A stretch of 58,969 bases of DNA from Lachnospiraceae bacterium (GCA_024692715.1 JAILMH010000054.1:1-58969); one strand, 5' to 3'. Counted from the first letter of the stretch, positions 33,185 through 43,682 are shown. Numbers and translations are program-made. The notes: generated by a model not told the origin, from the sequence alone.

Positions 33185-36100
33185 ATGGTATCGTAAAAGG
33201 CGCATTGAACCGCCCGATAACAGTCATTGTGGCTATTATGGGCCTGGTCCTCTTTGCGATTGTTTCTATTAGTAGTATAACGCTGAAGCTGATGCCGGAT
33301 ATGTCCATACCATATATGGTTGTAAACGTTGTATATTCGGGAGCTTCGCCGGAAGAAGTAGATGATCTTATCATCGATCCTGTGAGTGATGCCGTTAAAT
33401 CCATCTCAGGTATGAAATCCACACAGGGCGTTTCAAATGAGAACTATGGTTATGTTCTTATGGAGTTTGAATATGGAACAGATATGGATGATGCCTATAA
33501 CGATGTAAAGGAAGCTGTAGATGGTATAAAATCTTCGCTTCCAAGTGATGCGGGTGATCCAAGCATCATGGAGATCGATATGGATGCGTCAGATGATATT
33601 ACTTTATCTATCACATCTGATTATCCTGATGTAGATGTCCTTTCAATCGTTAATAATGATCTTGAGCCTATGTTCAAGAATGCATCAGCACTTTCAGATA
33701 TCACTGTTACAGGTGGTGATGAGAAGTATATCAGAGTAAGACTTTCACCTGAGAAGGTAAGCCAGTATGGCCTTACAGTAACTTCTGTTGCAAATGCGAT
33801 CAGCGCAGTTAATTTTTCAATGCCTGCAGGTTCTGCGGATTATGGAGATCAGGTATTAAATCTTACAACTGAAGTAAAATATGAAAAACTCGATGAACTT
33901 GAGCAGGTTCCGATCACTACGACAAACGGTGATGTGATCCATCTTGCAGATGTTGCAGATGTGAGCTATGGAATCTCTGATAAGACTTCACTTTCAAGAT
34001 ATGATGGAAAAGATAATGTAAGTGTAGGCCTTAAGAAAAAGCAGTCATCTACTTCAGTAGATCTTTCAAACCAGATCAAGAAGATCGTTGCGAAAATTGA
34101 ACAGCAGTATCCAAACCTCAAAGTCAATATTGTAAATGATGCTTCAGATACGATTATTGAATCGCTTATGTCGGTTGCAACATCTATCGTCGAAGCGGTA
34201 TTTCTTGCAATGTTCGTTCTTTTCCTCTTCTTTGGAGATCTGAAGGGTGCGCTTATTGTCGGAAGTTCGATGCCGATTTCACTGCTTGCAACCATCATTC
34301 TCATGAACTTTATGGGGCTTTCATTGAATGTAGTAACAATGAATGCCCTGGTTCTTGGAATAGGTATGATGACAGATAACGCCGTAGTAGTTATCGAAAT
34401 GTGTTTCCGTAAACGTGATGAAGGTATGGGCTTCAAAGAAGCGGCTTATGAAGGAACATCTATCGTTATGGGCTCAGTAATCGGTTCAACGATCACATCA
34501 GTAGTTGTTTATCTTCCGCTTGCTGTTATGGATGGCCTTTCAGGTCAGATGTTCAAGCAGCTCGGATTTACTATTATTTTTACACTTATGAGTTCGCTCA
34601 TAGCTGCGATAACGCTTGTTCCTGTATTCTTCAATATGTACAAGCCTGTTGAGAAAAAGAAGTCAATTGTAAATACTTTTTTGGCATGGCTTTCAAAAAA
34701 GTATGGCTTTTTGCTCAGGCACTTCCTTAAATGGAAAAAGACAGTTCTTTTACTTTCAATAGTTTTACTGTTTGCAATATTTGCAATGGCTGGTAATCTG
34801 AAGTCAGAGCTTATGAGCAGCACAGATGAAGGAACTGTTTCAGTAAGTGTAACCTTTAGAAATAACCTCAATATTGATGAAATGAATCAGGTCATGGCAA
34901 AACTTGAGGACTTTGTTTCAAGCAGTGAATATATTGAGCACTATACGACCACAGTAAATCAGTCCGGTTCAACAGGTTCTATAGCAGCATATGAATATGA
35001 TGATATTGATGTTACTACACAGGATATCGTAGATGACTGGAATCAGAAACTCAGTGATTTCTCTGATATAGCTGAGATCAAGGCCGGATCAGCCTCAACT
35101 ATGGGTTCAAGTATGTCATCGTCTGACTCTGTGGAATTCATTGTAGAAAGCTATGACATGGATGCTCTTCAGGAAGCTGCTGGCGAGATTCAGAATATCA
35201 TGAGAGGAACAAATGGAGTTCTCCGTGCCGAGTCATCGATCGCAGAGGGCGGTTCGCAGATAAAAATTGATATCAACCCTGTTATGGCCCAGCAAAAGGG
35301 ATTTTCAGCGCAGACCCTTGCAGGTCTTGTTTACAAAAATATGTCAGGAACCACAGCGATCGAGGATGTAAGAATTGATGATACGACCTATGATGTAGAT
35401 GTTGAGTTCCCGAAGGATTACTATAAGAGCCTTACAGATGTCAGAGCAATGACTTTTGTCAATCCGTCAGGTGTATCGATCCCGCTTTCAGAAATGGCAG
35501 ATATCAGACTTGAGTCTGCACCGACAACTGTTACCCGTAAAAATGGTAAATATGTAGCAACACTCACAGCAACAACTACATCATCAAGCCTTGATAATGT
35601 TACAACAGTTCTCCATAGTAAGATCGATAACATGACTCTTCCTGAGGGAGTTGACTTTGGAACTAATTCGACAGATGAAATGATGTCAGAGGAGTTTGCT
35701 TCGATCGGTATGGCTATCGTAATAGCATTCTTCCTGGTATTTGCTGTCATGGCAATTCAGTTTGAATCTATTATAGATTCAGTGCTTATCATGTTTACGA
35801 TCCCGTTTGCGATGATCGGATCTATTGTCCTTATGCTTATAATGAGGGCAAAGATCTCAATGTCATCTTTGATGGGTATCCTGATGCTTGCAGGTATCGT
35901 CGTTAATAATGGTATTATTCTTATTGATATGGCTATTCAGAATCAGAAGTCAGGAATGAATACCTATGATGCACTTGTTGATGCAGGAACAGGAAGACTC
36001 AGACCAATTTTGATCACAACTCTTACAACAGAGCTTGCGATGATGCCGGTTGCATTTGGTTTCGCCAAGAACTCTGAAAATATGGCTGGAATGGCTATAG

Positions 36101-36294
36101 TAATGGTTGGAGGTCTTGTTGCATCTACAATACTTTCGCTGCTTTTCCTGCCGACCTTCTATTTGATCATTGACAGCGTTCGTGCAAGGTTTGAAAGATT
36201 TAATCAAAGAAGGAAAGACAAAAAGATTGAAAAGCGTGATCTTAAGTCAAAGTTAAAGCAGATGAAAAAATCGAATGAAAACAGTAAAAAATAA
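33181..36294 (+). CDS. RND-family efflux transporter permease
   Basis: Large proton-driven exporter of the AcrB/HAE superfamily. The 1037-residue product has the expected 12-helix plan: first helix near residues 12-30, a large outside loop, helices 2-7 from about 335 (IVEAVFLAMFVLFLFFGDLKGALIVG, with the essential MTDNAVVVIEM Asp region near 395), a second large loop and helices 8-12 from about 845. Such pumps in Gram-positive bacteria work without an outer membrane channel. Substrates are unknown. It is co-expressed with the fusion protein and divergent from a two-component system, a layout typical of inducible drug or lipid export. A terminator follows. Confidence 0.95.
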   Translation: MNGIVKGALNRPITVIVAIMGLVLFAIVSISSITLKLMPDMSIPYMVVNVVYSGASPEEVDDLIIDPVSDAVKSISGMKSTQGVSNENYGYVLMEFEYGTDMDDAYNDVKEAVDGIKSSLPSDAGDPSIMEIDMDASDDITLSITSDYPDVDVLSIVNNDLEPMFKNASALSDITVTGGDEKYIRVRLSPEKVSQYGLTVTSVANAISAVNFSMPAGSADYGDQVLNLTTEVKYEKLDELEQVPITTTNGDVIHLADVADVSYGISDKTSLSRYDGKDNVSVGLKKKQSSTSVDLSNQIKKIVAKIEQQYPNLKVNIVNDASDTIIESLMSVATSIVEAVFLAMFVLFLFFGDLKGALIVGSSMPISLLATIILMNFMGLSLNVVTMNALVLGIGMMTDNAVVVIEMCFRKRDEGMGFKEAAYEGTSIVMGSVIGSTITSVVVYLPLAVMDGLSGQMFKQLGFTIIFTLMSSLIAAITLVPVFFNMYKPVEKKKSIVNTFLAWLSKKYGFLLRHFLKWKKTVLLLSIVLLFAIFAMAGNLKSELMSSTDEGTVSVSVTFRNNLNIDEMNQVMAKLEDFVSSSEYIEHYTTTVNQSGSTGSIAAYEYDDIDVTTQDIVDDWNQKLSDFSDIAEIKAGSASTMGSSMSSSDSVEFIVESYDMDALQEAAGEIQNIMRGTNGVLRAESSIAEGGSQIKIDINPVMAQQKGFSAQTLAGLVYKNMSGTTAIEDVRIDDTTYDVDVEFPKDYYKSLTDVRAMTFVNPSGVSIPLSEMADIRLESAPTTVTRKNGKYVATLTATTTSSSLDNVTTVLHSKIDNMTLPEGVDFGTNSTDEMMSEEFASIGMAIVIAFFLVFAVMAIQFESIIDSVLIMFTIPFAMIGSIVLMLIMRAKISMSSLMGILMLAGIVVNNGIILIDMAIQNQKSGMNTYDALVDAGTGRLRPILITTLTTELAMMPVAFGFAKNSENMAGMAIVMVGGLVASTILSLLFLPTFYLIIDSVRARFERFNQRRKDKKIEKRDLKSKLKQMKKSNENSKK

Positions 36295-36318
36295 GCAGTA
36301 ATTATTTTGCTAAATAAA

Positions 36319-36358
36319 AAGCTTCTCTGTATAATAAAATAAGCAGAGAAGTTTTTTT
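36319..36358 (+). terminator. Terminator after the RND efflux gene
   Basis: An 8-bp stem CTTCTCTG / CAGAGAAG with a longer imperfect base, followed by seven T. Confidence 0.8.
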
Positions 36359-36473
36359 ATTTATTCAATTCATACTTAAATTTATATTTTGTTCTGAATT
36401 ATTTCAAATTTCGGTCACAGGAATAATAGTATACTTGTTATAGAAATAGAAGCTATGAAACAAGGAGTTTGCA

Positions 36474-37229
36474 ATGAGACGATTAAAAAAATTTATAACT
36501 GCAGCCGTTTCTGCGGCTTTAATAGCATCATTTACATTAACAACATCGGTTTTTGCAGCGATACCGATCGCTGAAACAACATCAGATTCGTACAGCAGTG
36601 AAGCAGAGAGTTACTATAACATGCTTCCTTCAGGGGTCAGAGAATCCTTTGAAAGCCAGGGATGGACGATTCATATAAAGGACCTGAATACAGTAAATGC
36701 AGAAGCCTCATCACTTGGAGCAGATGTATCTGAGGGTGAATATGTTGCCGGATATACAGATACCGCTTCTAAGACTATAGTTTTAGCTGATCAGTATGCA
36801 GGATATGCGATGAATCATGAGATGGGTCATTTTGTTGACATGATCATGAATAATTCAACCTCTCAGACTGAGGCATTTACAACTATATATGCAGCAGAAA
36901 AGAATCAGTTTGATGGAGGAAGCAATTCCTATGCTCAGTCTGATTCCTACGAATATTTTGCAGAAGCATTTCGTGAGTACATTGAATGTGCAGGATATCT
37001 TCAGGCAACAGCACCTCAGACGTATGAATATATAGATGCAATCGTATCCCCTTACGGAGGAACTACAACATTGGGGGTTACAACACTTACAAGAGCCGAG
37101 AGCGGAAGCAGTTCAGAGTCTTCGGACAGCGGGCAGAATATGATGCCTAAGGAACCGAGAATAGTCATGATCAGAGATGTCGGCCCCATGCATAGCGGAA
37201 GTGCAGTAATTAATAGAAAGCACAGATAA
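36474..37229 (+). CDS. Secreted zinc metalloprotease, lethal-factor/PPEP-like
   Basis: Predicted exported endopeptidase of 251 residues. It has a signal peptide (residues 1-29, ending SVFAA) and then a single domain with the zinc motif NHEMGHFVD (HExxH near residue 119). About 45 residues later comes the downstream Glu helix EYFAEAFREYIE, the pattern of the anthrax lethal factor C-terminal family. That family includes the secreted Pro-Pro endopeptidases PPEP-1/Zmp1 of Clostridioides. A Ser-rich, Lys/Arg-ending tail follows the domain. Catalytic and ligand residues look intact. No obvious Pro-Pro-rich surface adhesin substrate is encoded in this window. CAAGGAG precedes the start. The gene is monocistronic, with a terminator at 37254. 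Confidence 0.82.
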   Translation: MRRLKKFITAAVSAALIASFTLTTSVFAAIPIAETTSDSYSSEAESYYNMLPSGVRESFESQGWTIHIKDLNTVNAEASSLGADVSEGEYVAGYTDTASKTIVLADQYAGYAMNHEMGHFVDMIMNNSTSQTEAFTTIYAAEKNQFDGGSNSYAQSDSYEYFAEAFREYIECAGYLQATAPQTYEYIDAIVSPYGGTTTLGVTTLTRAESGSSSESSDSGQNMMPKEPRIVMIRDVGPMHSGSAVINRKHR

Positions 37230-37253
37230 AGCTGTTGAGAATAAAAGCTTTAG

Positions 37254-37289
37254 AAAGCACAGTTCATTGAAAAGTGAGCTGTGCTTTTT
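37254..37289 (+). terminator. Terminator after the metalloprotease gene
   Basis: A 13-bp stem (AAAGCACAGTTCA with TGAGCTGTGCTTT, one wobble) followed by T. Confidence 0.8.
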
Positions 37290-37308
37290 AGTTTAAAATT
37301 TTCTTAAA

Positions 37309-37335
37309 TTAGCACTCGACACTTGAAAGTGCTAA
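37309..37335. promoter_or_regulatory. CIRCE operator (HrcA site) upstream of clpB
   Basis: TTAGCACTC, nine bases, AAGTGCTAA: one mismatch from the CIRCE consensus TTAGCACTC-N9-GAGTGCTAA. It overlaps a -35-like TTGAAA (37324-37329) that pairs with TAGGAT at 37346-37351, so HrcA binding would block RNA polymerase. Confidence 0.93.
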
Positions 37336-37378
37336 CAAAAAGTGTTAGGATGACCTTGTAAAAGAAAGGGGTGATGAT

Positions 37379-39961
37379 ATGAACATTAATAAATTCACAC
37401 AGAATTCTATTGCTGCAGTTAATGGATGTGAAAAGATTGCCAATGACTATGGTAATCAGGAAATAAAAGAAGTTCATTTACTGTATTCGCTTATTTCATT
37501 AGATGATTCTTTGATTTCAAAGCTTATTGAAAAAATGGGCGTAGATATAGAAAGTTTTAAGAAACGAGTGGAAGATGGACTTTCCAAATGTGTAAAAGTT
37601 CAGGGTGGTCAGATATATCTGGACAGAGATGTCAATAATGTACTTACATCTGCTGAAGATGAAATGAAAGCTTTGAATGATGAGTATGTTTCGGTTGAGC
37701 ATCTTTTCCTTGCTCTTCTTAAACATCCGGACAAAGAAGTTAAGGATATATTTCAGTCCTTTGGCATAAACAGAAATCGTTTTCTTGAGGCACTTGCAAC
37801 TGTAAGGGGAAACCAGAGGGTTACAAGTGATAACCCTGAGGCAACATACGACACGCTTTCAAAGTATGGTACTAACCTTGTTCAGAGAGCTAAGGAGCAA
37901 AAACTTGATCCTGTGATCGGTCGTGACAGCGAGATAAGAAATGTGATCCGTATTCTTTCGAGAAAGACCAAGAATAATCCGGTGCTGATAGGTGAGCCGG
38001 GTGTTGGTAAAACAGCAGCGGTTGAAGGTCTTGCTCAAAGAATCGTTAGAGGAGATGTCCCGGAGGGACTTAAGGATAAAGAGATATTCTCGCTTGATAT
38101 GGGGGCACTTGTGGCAGGTGCCAAGTATAGAGGCGAATTTGAGGAACGACTTAAGGCTGTTCTCGAAGAGATAAAAAAGTCAGAAGGAAGAATAATTCTT
38201 TTCATCGATGAACTTCATACCATTGTCGGGGCAGGAAAGACAGAAGGCTCAATGGATGCCGGAAATATGCTTAAGCCGATGCTTGCAAGAGGTGAGCTTC
38301 ACTGCATAGGTGCAACAACGCTGGATGAGTATAGAAAATATATTGAAAAGGATGCGGCACTGGAGAGAAGATTCCAGCCGGTAATGGTTGATGAGCCTTC
38401 AGTTGAGGATACCATATCTATCCTTAGAGGACTTAAGGACAGGTATGAAGTCTTCCATGGCGTAAAGATCGCAGATTCAGCACTTGTGGCAGCGGCAACT
38501 CTGTCCCATAGATATATTTCTGATAGATTTCTTCCTGATAAGGCGATCGATCTCATAGATGAAGCCTGTGCTTCTATCAAGACTGAGATGGATTCGATGC
38601 CTACAGAGCTTGATGAGCTTAACAGAAAGATTCTGCAGATGCAGATCGAGGAAAATGCATTAAAGAAAGAAACTGACCAGAAGAGTGCGGAGCGTCTTGC
38701 TGAGCTTCAGAAGGAACTTGCAGAGATGAATGAAAAGTTCTCATCTGCAAAGGCACAGTGGGATAATGAGAAAAATATTGTTAATCAGTTATCTGAGATT
38801 CGTGAGCAGATAGAGCAGGTCAATAATGAAATAGAGATTGCAAAGCGGAACGGTGATCTTAACAAGGCTTCAGAGCTTCAATACGGAAAACTTCCGGCAC
38901 TCAGGGCTAAGCTTGCGGCTGAAGAATCAAACGACAGAAATAAAGATCTTTCAATGGTTCATGAGTCTGTTTCCGAGGATGAGATAGCAGAGATAGTTTC
39001 CAGATGGACAGGAATTCCGGTTGCAAAGCTTACTCAGGGTGAAAAGGCTAAAACACTTCACCTTGACCAGCAGCTTCACAAAAGAGTCATTGGTCAGGAA
39101 GATGCTGTACAGAGAGTGACTGATGCGATAATCAGAGCAAAGGCCGGGATAAAAGATCCGACTAAGCCTATTGGAAGCTTTCTGTTCCTTGGCCCGACAG
39201 GCGTAGGTAAGACGGAGCTTGCGAAGACACTTGCGGAAGCACTTTTTGATGATGAGAATAACATGGTACGTATCGATATGAGTGAGTATATGGAGAAGTA
39301 TTCAGTATCTCGTCTTATCGGAGCGCCTCCGGGATATGTTGGTTATGATGAGGGCGGCCAGCTTACAGAAGCTGTAAGGAGAAAACCTTATTCAGTTGTC
39401 CTTTTTGATGAGGTTGAAAAGGCACATCCTGATGTATTTAATGTGCTGCTTCAGGTCCTTGATGATGGACGTATTACTGATTCGCAGGGTCGAACAGTGG
39501 ATTTTAAGAATACTATTTTGATTATGACCTCAAATCTCGGTTCGGAAGATCTGCTTTCCGGAATTAAAGATGATGGAGAGATATCAGAAGAGGCGCAAAA
39601 GCAGGTTGAGGCAAAGCTTAAGGCGTCCTTCAGACCGGAATTCCTTAACAGGCTTGATGAAATAATAATGTTTAAGCCTTTGACAGAGGATAACGTAGGC
39701 CATATAATCGACCTTCTGCTTAAGGATACTAATAAACGTATAGAGGAGCAGGAGCTTAAGATAGAACTTACTGATAATGCGAAGAAATTTATTACTGAGA
39801 GCGCTTATGATCCTATTTATGGAGCACGTCCTCTTAAGAGGTATATGCAGAAAAATGTGGAGACATTGAGTGCAAGGCTTATACTTCAGGGTGAAGCCGG
39901 CGCTGGAGATACCATAATCATTGATGCTGCAGATAATAAATTGAAAGCGTATGTACGATAA
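37379..39961 (+). CDS. clpB: ClpB-type AAA+ disaggregase
   Basis: Hsp100 chaperone that extracts proteins from aggregates with DnaK. The 860-residue product has an N-domain (1-150), AAA-1 with Walker [19 protein letters not shown] near residue 203 and Walker [11 protein letters not shown]. The long coiled-coil middle domain (about 400-520, [20 protein letters not shown]) distinguishes ClpB from ClpC/ClpA. AAA-2 has [19 protein letters not shown] and [16 protein letters not shown]. The C-terminal D2-small domain has [15 protein letters not shown] and [11 protein letters not shown]. Its start lies 43 bases after a CIRCE operator, so it belongs to the HrcA heat-shock regulon. AAAGGGGTG precedes the ATG. 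Confidence 0.96.
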   Translation: MNINKFTQNSIAAVNGCEKIANDYGNQEIKEVHLLYSLISLDDSLISKLIEKMGVDIESFKKRVEDGLSKCVKVQGGQIYLDRDVNNVLTSAEDEMKALNDEYVSVEHLFLALLKHPDKEVKDIFQSFGINRNRFLEALATVRGNQRVTSDNPEATYDTLSKYGTNLVQRAKEQKLDPVIGRDSEIRNVIRILSRKTKNNPVLIGEPGVGKTAAVEGLAQRIVRGDVPEGLKDKEIFSLDMGALVAGAKYRGEFEERLKAVLEEIKKSEGRIILFIDELHTIVGAGKTEGSMDAGNMLKPMLARGELHCIGATTLDEYRKYIEKDAALERRFQPVMVDEPSVEDTISILRGLKDRYEVFHGVKIADSALVAAATLSHRYISDRFLPDKAIDLIDEACASIKTEMDSMPTELDELNRKILQMQIEENALKKETDQKSAERLAELQKELAEMNEKFSSAKAQWDNEKNIVNQLSEIREQIEQVNNEIEIAKRNGDLNKASELQYGKLPALRAKLAAEESNDRNKDLSMVHESVSEDEIAEIVSRWTGIPVAKLTQGEKAKTLHLDQQLHKRVIGQEDAVQRVTDAIIRAKAGIKDPTKPIGSFLFLGPTGVGKTELAKTLAEALFDDENNMVRIDMSEYMEKYSVSRLIGAPPGYVGYDEGGQLTEAVRRKPYSVVLFDEVEKAHPDVFNVLLQVLDDGRITDSQGRTVDFKNTILIMTSNLGSEDLLSGIKDDGEISEEAQKQVEAKLKASFRPEFLNRLDEIIMFKPLTEDNVGHIIDLLLKDTNKRIEEQELKIELTDNAKKFITESAYDPIYGARPLKRYMQKNVETLSARLILQGEAGAGDTIIIDAADNKLKAYVR

Positions 39962-39973
39962 TTGGATTTATTT

Positions 39974-40013
39974 AGGAGCTTGGGGCAATATTTACCCCAG
40001 GCTCCTTTTTTTG
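39974..40013 (+). terminator. Terminator after clpB
   Basis: A 12-bp stem (AGGAGCTTGGGG with CCCCAGGCTCCT, one wobble) followed by T7. A consensus TATAAT follows at 40022-40027 without a recognisable -35. Confidence 0.9.
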
Positions 40014-40049
40014 TAGTAAAATATAATGGTCAGAGAGGAGGAAATATTT

Positions 40050-41357
40050 ATGTGGGCGTATGAGAGTGTATTTTATCAGATATATCCGCTTGGGTTTTGC
40101 AGTGCACCGTATGAAAACGATGGCGTGCTCGAGCACAGGATATTAAAAGTCCTTGAATGGGAGAAACATATAAAAAAATTGGGGTGCAATGCAATTTATT
40201 TTTCTCCTGTATTTGAGTCTGATACACACGGGTATAACACGAGAGATTATACTAAGATCGATACCAGACTTGGAACTAATGAAGATTTTGTAAAAGTGGT
40301 AAAAGACCTTCACAAGAATGATATCAAGGTAATTCTGGATGGAGTATTTAACCACGTCGGAAGAGGCTTCTGGGCATTTCAGGATGTGATTAAAAACCGT
40401 TGGGATTCAAAATATAAGGATTGGTTCAGTATAAATTTTGATGGAAACTCAAACTATAATGATGGGCTCTGGTACGAAGGCTGGGAAGGTAATTATGACC
40501 TTGTAAAACTGAATTTAAGAAATGAAGAGGTCATACAGCATATTTTCAGCGCAGTGAAGGGCTGGGTAGAAGAGTTTGATATCGATGGGTTGAGACTTGA
40601 TGTGGCATATTGTCTTGATAAGGATTTCTTAAGAAGATTAAGAGAATTTACCGGCGGCCTTAAAGAAGATTTCTTTATAGTCGGTGAAACACTGCATGGA
40701 GATTATAATCAGTGGATGAATGATCAGGCCTGTCATTCAGTGACCAATTATGAATGTTATAAGGGACTTCATTCCAGCTTTAACAGTTTGAATCTTTATG
40801 AGATAATGTACTCTATAAATCGGCAGTTTGGTGCAGAGCAGTGGACTCTTTATAAAGGAAAGCATTTGCTGAGCTTCGTTGATAATCACGATGTATCGAG
40901 AATAGCCAGCGTTCTTACAAATGAAAAGCATTTACCACTTATCTATGCTCTGATGTTTGCAATGCCCGGAATCCCTATAATATATTACGGAAGTGAGTGG
41001 GGAACAAAGGCCGATAAAAGTCAGGGAGATCCTGCGTTAAGAGTTAGCTTTGAAAAGCCGGAATGGAATGAGCTTACAGATTATATTCAGAAACTCTGTG
41101 AGATAGAAAAAGAGAGTAAAGCCCTGCAATACGGAGGCTATAAAAATCTTGCTCAGACTAATCGTCAGGTCGTATTTGAAAGAGAATTTGAAGACGAAAG
41201 AATAATGATCGCGATAAATGCAGATGAAAATGAATTCACTGCGCATTTTGATGCAAGAGCCGGAAGGGCCCATGATCTTATAACCGGTGAAACTGTTGAT
41301 TTTGGAGGAGGCTTAAGAATACCTGGATATACAGCTATGATATTGAAGCCATTTTAA
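40050..41357 (+). CDS. GH13 family alpha-amylase/glucosidase, intracellular
   Basis: Cytoplasmic alpha-glucan hydrolase (no signal peptide), 435 residues, in the size range of maltogenic amylase or neopullulanase lacking extra domains. The GH13 conserved regions appear in order: DGVFNHVGRGF (region I), DGLRLDVAYC (region II, nucleophile Asp), IVGETLHGDYNQ (region III, acid Glu) and FVDNHDVSR (region IV, stabiliser Asp). The C-terminal beta domain ends PGYTAMILKPF. I chose ATG 40050 because GAGGAGG lies at 40035-40041 and MWAYESVFYQIYPL is the usual family start; earlier in-frame codons overlap the -10. The thiamine pyrophosphokinase gene follows after 35 bases. Confidence 0.93.
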   Translation: MWAYESVFYQIYPLGFCSAPYENDGVLEHRILKVLEWEKHIKKLGCNAIYFSPVFESDTHGYNTRDYTKIDTRLGTNEDFVKVVKDLHKNDIKVILDGVFNHVGRGFWAFQDVIKNRWDSKYKDWFSINFDGNSNYNDGLWYEGWEGNYDLVKLNLRNEEVIQHIFSAVKGWVEEFDIDGLRLDVAYCLDKDFLRRLREFTGGLKEDFFIVGETLHGDYNQWMNDQACHSVTNYECYKGLHSSFNSLNLYEIMYSINRQFGAEQWTLYKGKHLLSFVDNHDVSRIASVLTNEKHLPLIYALMFAMPGIPIIYYGSEWGTKADKSQGDPALRVSFEKPEWNELTDYIQKLCEIEKESKALQYGGYKNLAQTNRQVVFEREFEDERIMIAINADENEFTAHFDARAGRAHDLITGETVDFGGGLRIPGYTAMILKPF

Positions 41358-41392
41358 ACTGCTGATAAGTATAGACGTAAAGGAAAATTGTA

Positions 41393-42013
41393 ATGAAAAA
41401 GTGTTTTATTGTAGGGGCCGGAGATTTCTTCGGCCTCGATATTATGCCTGAAATCGATGATTATGTTATTGCAGCTGATGCCGGATATGACAATCTGGTA
41501 AAGGTTGGAGTGAGCCCTGATCTTATAATTGGAGATTTTGATTCTCGGAATGGTAAAATACCTGCAGGCGATAATGTTATAACTCTTCCGGTGATGAAAG
41601 ATGACACAGATATAGGTGCTGCATTTAAGGAAGGCTGGAGCAGGGGATATCGGGAATTCCATATTTTTGGCAGTATGGGAGGTGCAAGATTTGCACATAC
41701 CGTAGCAAACGTACAGCTGGCCTCAAATATTGCAGAAATGGGCGGCAGGGCCTTTCTTTATGGAAAAGATGAGATAACGACAGCAATACATAATGGAAGC
41801 ATAAGTTTCACAGCAGATCAGAAAGGTTTTATTTCGATCTTTTCTATGAGTGATGTCTCAAGTGGTGTTACTATAAGAGGTCTGAAATATACACTTGAAG
41901 ATTCAGAACTTAAAAATACCTTTGCGTTAGGCGTAAGTAATGAGTTTATCGGTGAAGACGCTGAGATAAGCGTTAGAGATGGAATATTGTTGATCATCAG
42001 ACAAAAATGCTAA
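41393..42013 (+). CDS. thiN: Thiamine pyrophosphokinase
   Basis: Converts thiamine to thiamine diphosphate with ATP. The 206-residue product has the family motifs AADAGYDNLVKVGVSPDLIIGDFDS, LPVMKDDTDIGAAFKEGWSRG, and GSMGGARFAHTVANVQLAS (usual GGRxDH pattern changed to GGARFAH). It ends with the ThiN C-terminal beta domain (GLKYTLEDSELKNTFALGVSNEF). A TPP riboswitch is not present; the gene seems to be read through from the GH13 gene or an unseen promoter. It ends at a strong terminator shared with the convergent metI gene. Confidence 0.93.
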   Translation: MKKCFIVGAGDFFGLDIMPEIDDYVIAADAGYDNLVKVGVSPDLIIGDFDSRNGKIPAGDNVITLPVMKDDTDIGAAFKEGWSRGYREFHIFGSMGGARFAHTVANVQLASNIAEMGGRAFLYGKDEITTAIHNGSISFTADQKGFISIFSMSDVSSGVTIRGLKYTLEDSELKNTFALGVSNEFIGEDAEISVRDGILLIIRQKC

Positions 42014-42017
42014 AAAA

Positions 42018-42054
42018 TACCCTTCCTGCGTCATGCAGGAAGGGTAAAATTTTA
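42018..42054. terminator. Bidirectional terminator between thiN and metI
   Basis: A perfect 12-bp stem (TACCCTTCCTGC with GCAGGAAGGGTA), five-base loop, with A-rich and T-rich flanks on the two sides. Confidence 0.92.
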
Positions 42055-42699
42055 CGATAATTTATCAAAGAGCTTATTGCCAAGCAGCTGAATTGCCTGA
42101 ACAAAAATAATAAGAATCAAGCTTGTAACGATCAAAGTAGGCATATCATACTGCTGGTAGCCATAACGGATAGCTACATCTCCGAGGCCTCCGGCTCCGA
42201 TGGCACCGCCCATCGCAGAATATCCGACAAGGTTTATGATAGTAAGTGTGATTCCTGAAATGATTGCCGGAACAGCTTCCTTCATTTCTACGCGGAAGAT
42301 GATCTGGGTATTAGATGCACCGAAGGATTTCGCAGCTTCGATCACGCCCGGGTCAACAGATCTAAGGGCTGACTCCATTACGCGGGCTACAAAAGGAATC
42401 GCACTTATGGTAAGCGGAACGATGGCTGCACGTGTTCCGATAGCTTTTCCTGCCACCATTCTTGTAAATGGGATGACTATGACCATTAAAATAACGAATG
42501 GGAAGCTTCTAAAGACATTTACAAGAAAGTCCAGTATCCCATAAATAACTTTATTTGGACGGAGACCGTCTTTTGCGGTCACGTTCAGTATGATAGCCGG
42601 GATAAAGCCCAGAATAACTGAAAAAAGTGTTGACCAGAAGACCATGTAAAAAGTCTCCTGTGAAGCCTCTGTAATGAGAGATATCATTCTTTCGCTCAT
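42052..42699 (-). CDS. metI: Methionine ABC transporter permease MetI
   Basis: Membrane subunit of the MetNIQ importer for D/L-methionine. The 215-residue product has about five transmembrane helices and the EAA loop that docks to the ATPase (VIEAAKSFGASNTQIIFRVE). The C-terminal segment GAGGLGDVAIRYGYQQYD is highly conserved in MetI. It follows metN with a two-base gap, and its stop overlaps the shared terminator. Confidence 0.95.
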   Translation of the reverse strand: MSERMISLITEASQETFYMVFWSTLFSVILGFIPAIILNVTAKDGLRPNKVIYGILDFLVNVFRSFPFVILMVIVIPFTRMVAGKAIGTRAAIVPLTISAIPFVARVMESALRSVDPGVIEAAKSFGASNTQIIFRVEMKEAVPAIISGITLTIINLVGYSAMGGAIGAGGLGDVAIRYGYQQYDMPTLIVTSLILIIFVQAIQLLGNKLFDKLS

Positions 42700-42701
42700 A
42701 T

Positions 42702-43682
42702 TTATTTACCTGCCTTTTCCATAACTTCCCATTTAACGTTATTCTCTTTGAGGAAGTTTTCAACTGCTTCGAGATCTTTGTCCTCAACATTGATAACAAG
42801 ACTTCCCATGGCTTCATTTCTGAAGTTTTCTATTTTGCCCCATACGATTGACAGATCAAGGTCAAGTGTTCGGGCCAGTCTGGTGATTATAGGAAGACCG
42901 GAATTTTCATCAGCAAAGAACAGTTGAACATTGTTTCCTGTTGTAGGAAGTACATCAGGTGTTCTGCCGAGGAAATCGCGAATAGAGGGATTTGGAAGTA
43001 TGAAAAGTTCTTCCGGCTTGCCCTCAGCAACAATGTTTCCGCCTTTAATAAAAGCAACTCTTGAACATATTTGTTTGACAACTTCCATCTGGTGAGTTAC
43101 TACTACGATCGTAATTCCAAGCTCAGCATTTATCTTTAAGAGCAGGTTGAGTATTCCGCCTGTAGTTTGTGGGTCCAGAGCAGAGGTTGCCTCGTCACAG
43201 AGAAGGATCTTAGGGTCAAGAACTAAGGCTCTTGCAATGGCCACACGCTGTTTCTGCCCACCTGAAAGGTTTGAAGGACGCTCATGAATTTTGTCGGCAA
43301 TTCCAACGAGTTCAAGGAGTTTGAGGATCTTTTCTTTTGCCTCGGGACTGTTCTTTTTAATACCGCAAAATTGAAGCGGAAGAGCAACATTGTCATAAAC
43401 GTCTGCACGGCTCATAAGATTAAAATTCTGGAAGATCATTCCGATTTTTTTCTGAAAATCGCGAAGCTGCTGACCTTTAAGTGAGGAAACCTCGCATCCA
43501 AGAACGTTTGCAGAACCGGACTGGTAAGTTTCAAGTCCGTTAAGGCAACGCAGAAGAGTGGATTTGCCGGCACCACTGTGGCCTATAATACCATAAATCT
43601 CTCCATCGTTGATATGAATCGAGATGTCTTTTAAGACTTCAACTGATCCAAAATGCTTTTCTAGATTTTTTACTTCTATCAA
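42702..43682 (-). CDS. metN: Methionine ABC transporter ATPase MetN with NIL domain
   Basis: ATPase subunit of the methionine importer. The 326-residue product has Walker A GHSGAGKSTLLRCL, Q-loop IFQNFNLMS, signature LSGGQKQRVAIARAL, Walker B ILLCDEATSALDP and the H-loop VVTHQMEVV. The last 85 residues form the NIL domain (LFFADENSGLPIITRLARTL), which binds methionine and shuts off transport when the cell is replete. Its position between metQ and metI fits the family. A GGAG-type site precedes the ATG. Confidence 0.96.
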   Translation of the reverse strand: MIEVKNLEKHFGSVEVLKDISIHINDGEIYGIIGHSGAGKSTLLRCLNGLETYQSGSANVLGCEVSSLKGQQLRDFQKKIGMIFQNFNLMSRADVYDNVALPLQFCGIKKNSPEAKEKILKLLELVGIADKIHERPSNLSGGQKQRVAIARALVLDPKILLCDEATSALDPQTTGGILNLLLKINAELGITIVVVTHQMEVVKQICSRVAFIKGGNIVAEGKPEELFILPNPSIRDFLGRTPDVLPTTGNNVQLFFADENSGLPIITRLARTLDLDLSIVWGKIENFRNEAMGSLVINVEDKDLEAVENFLKENNVKWEVMEKAGK

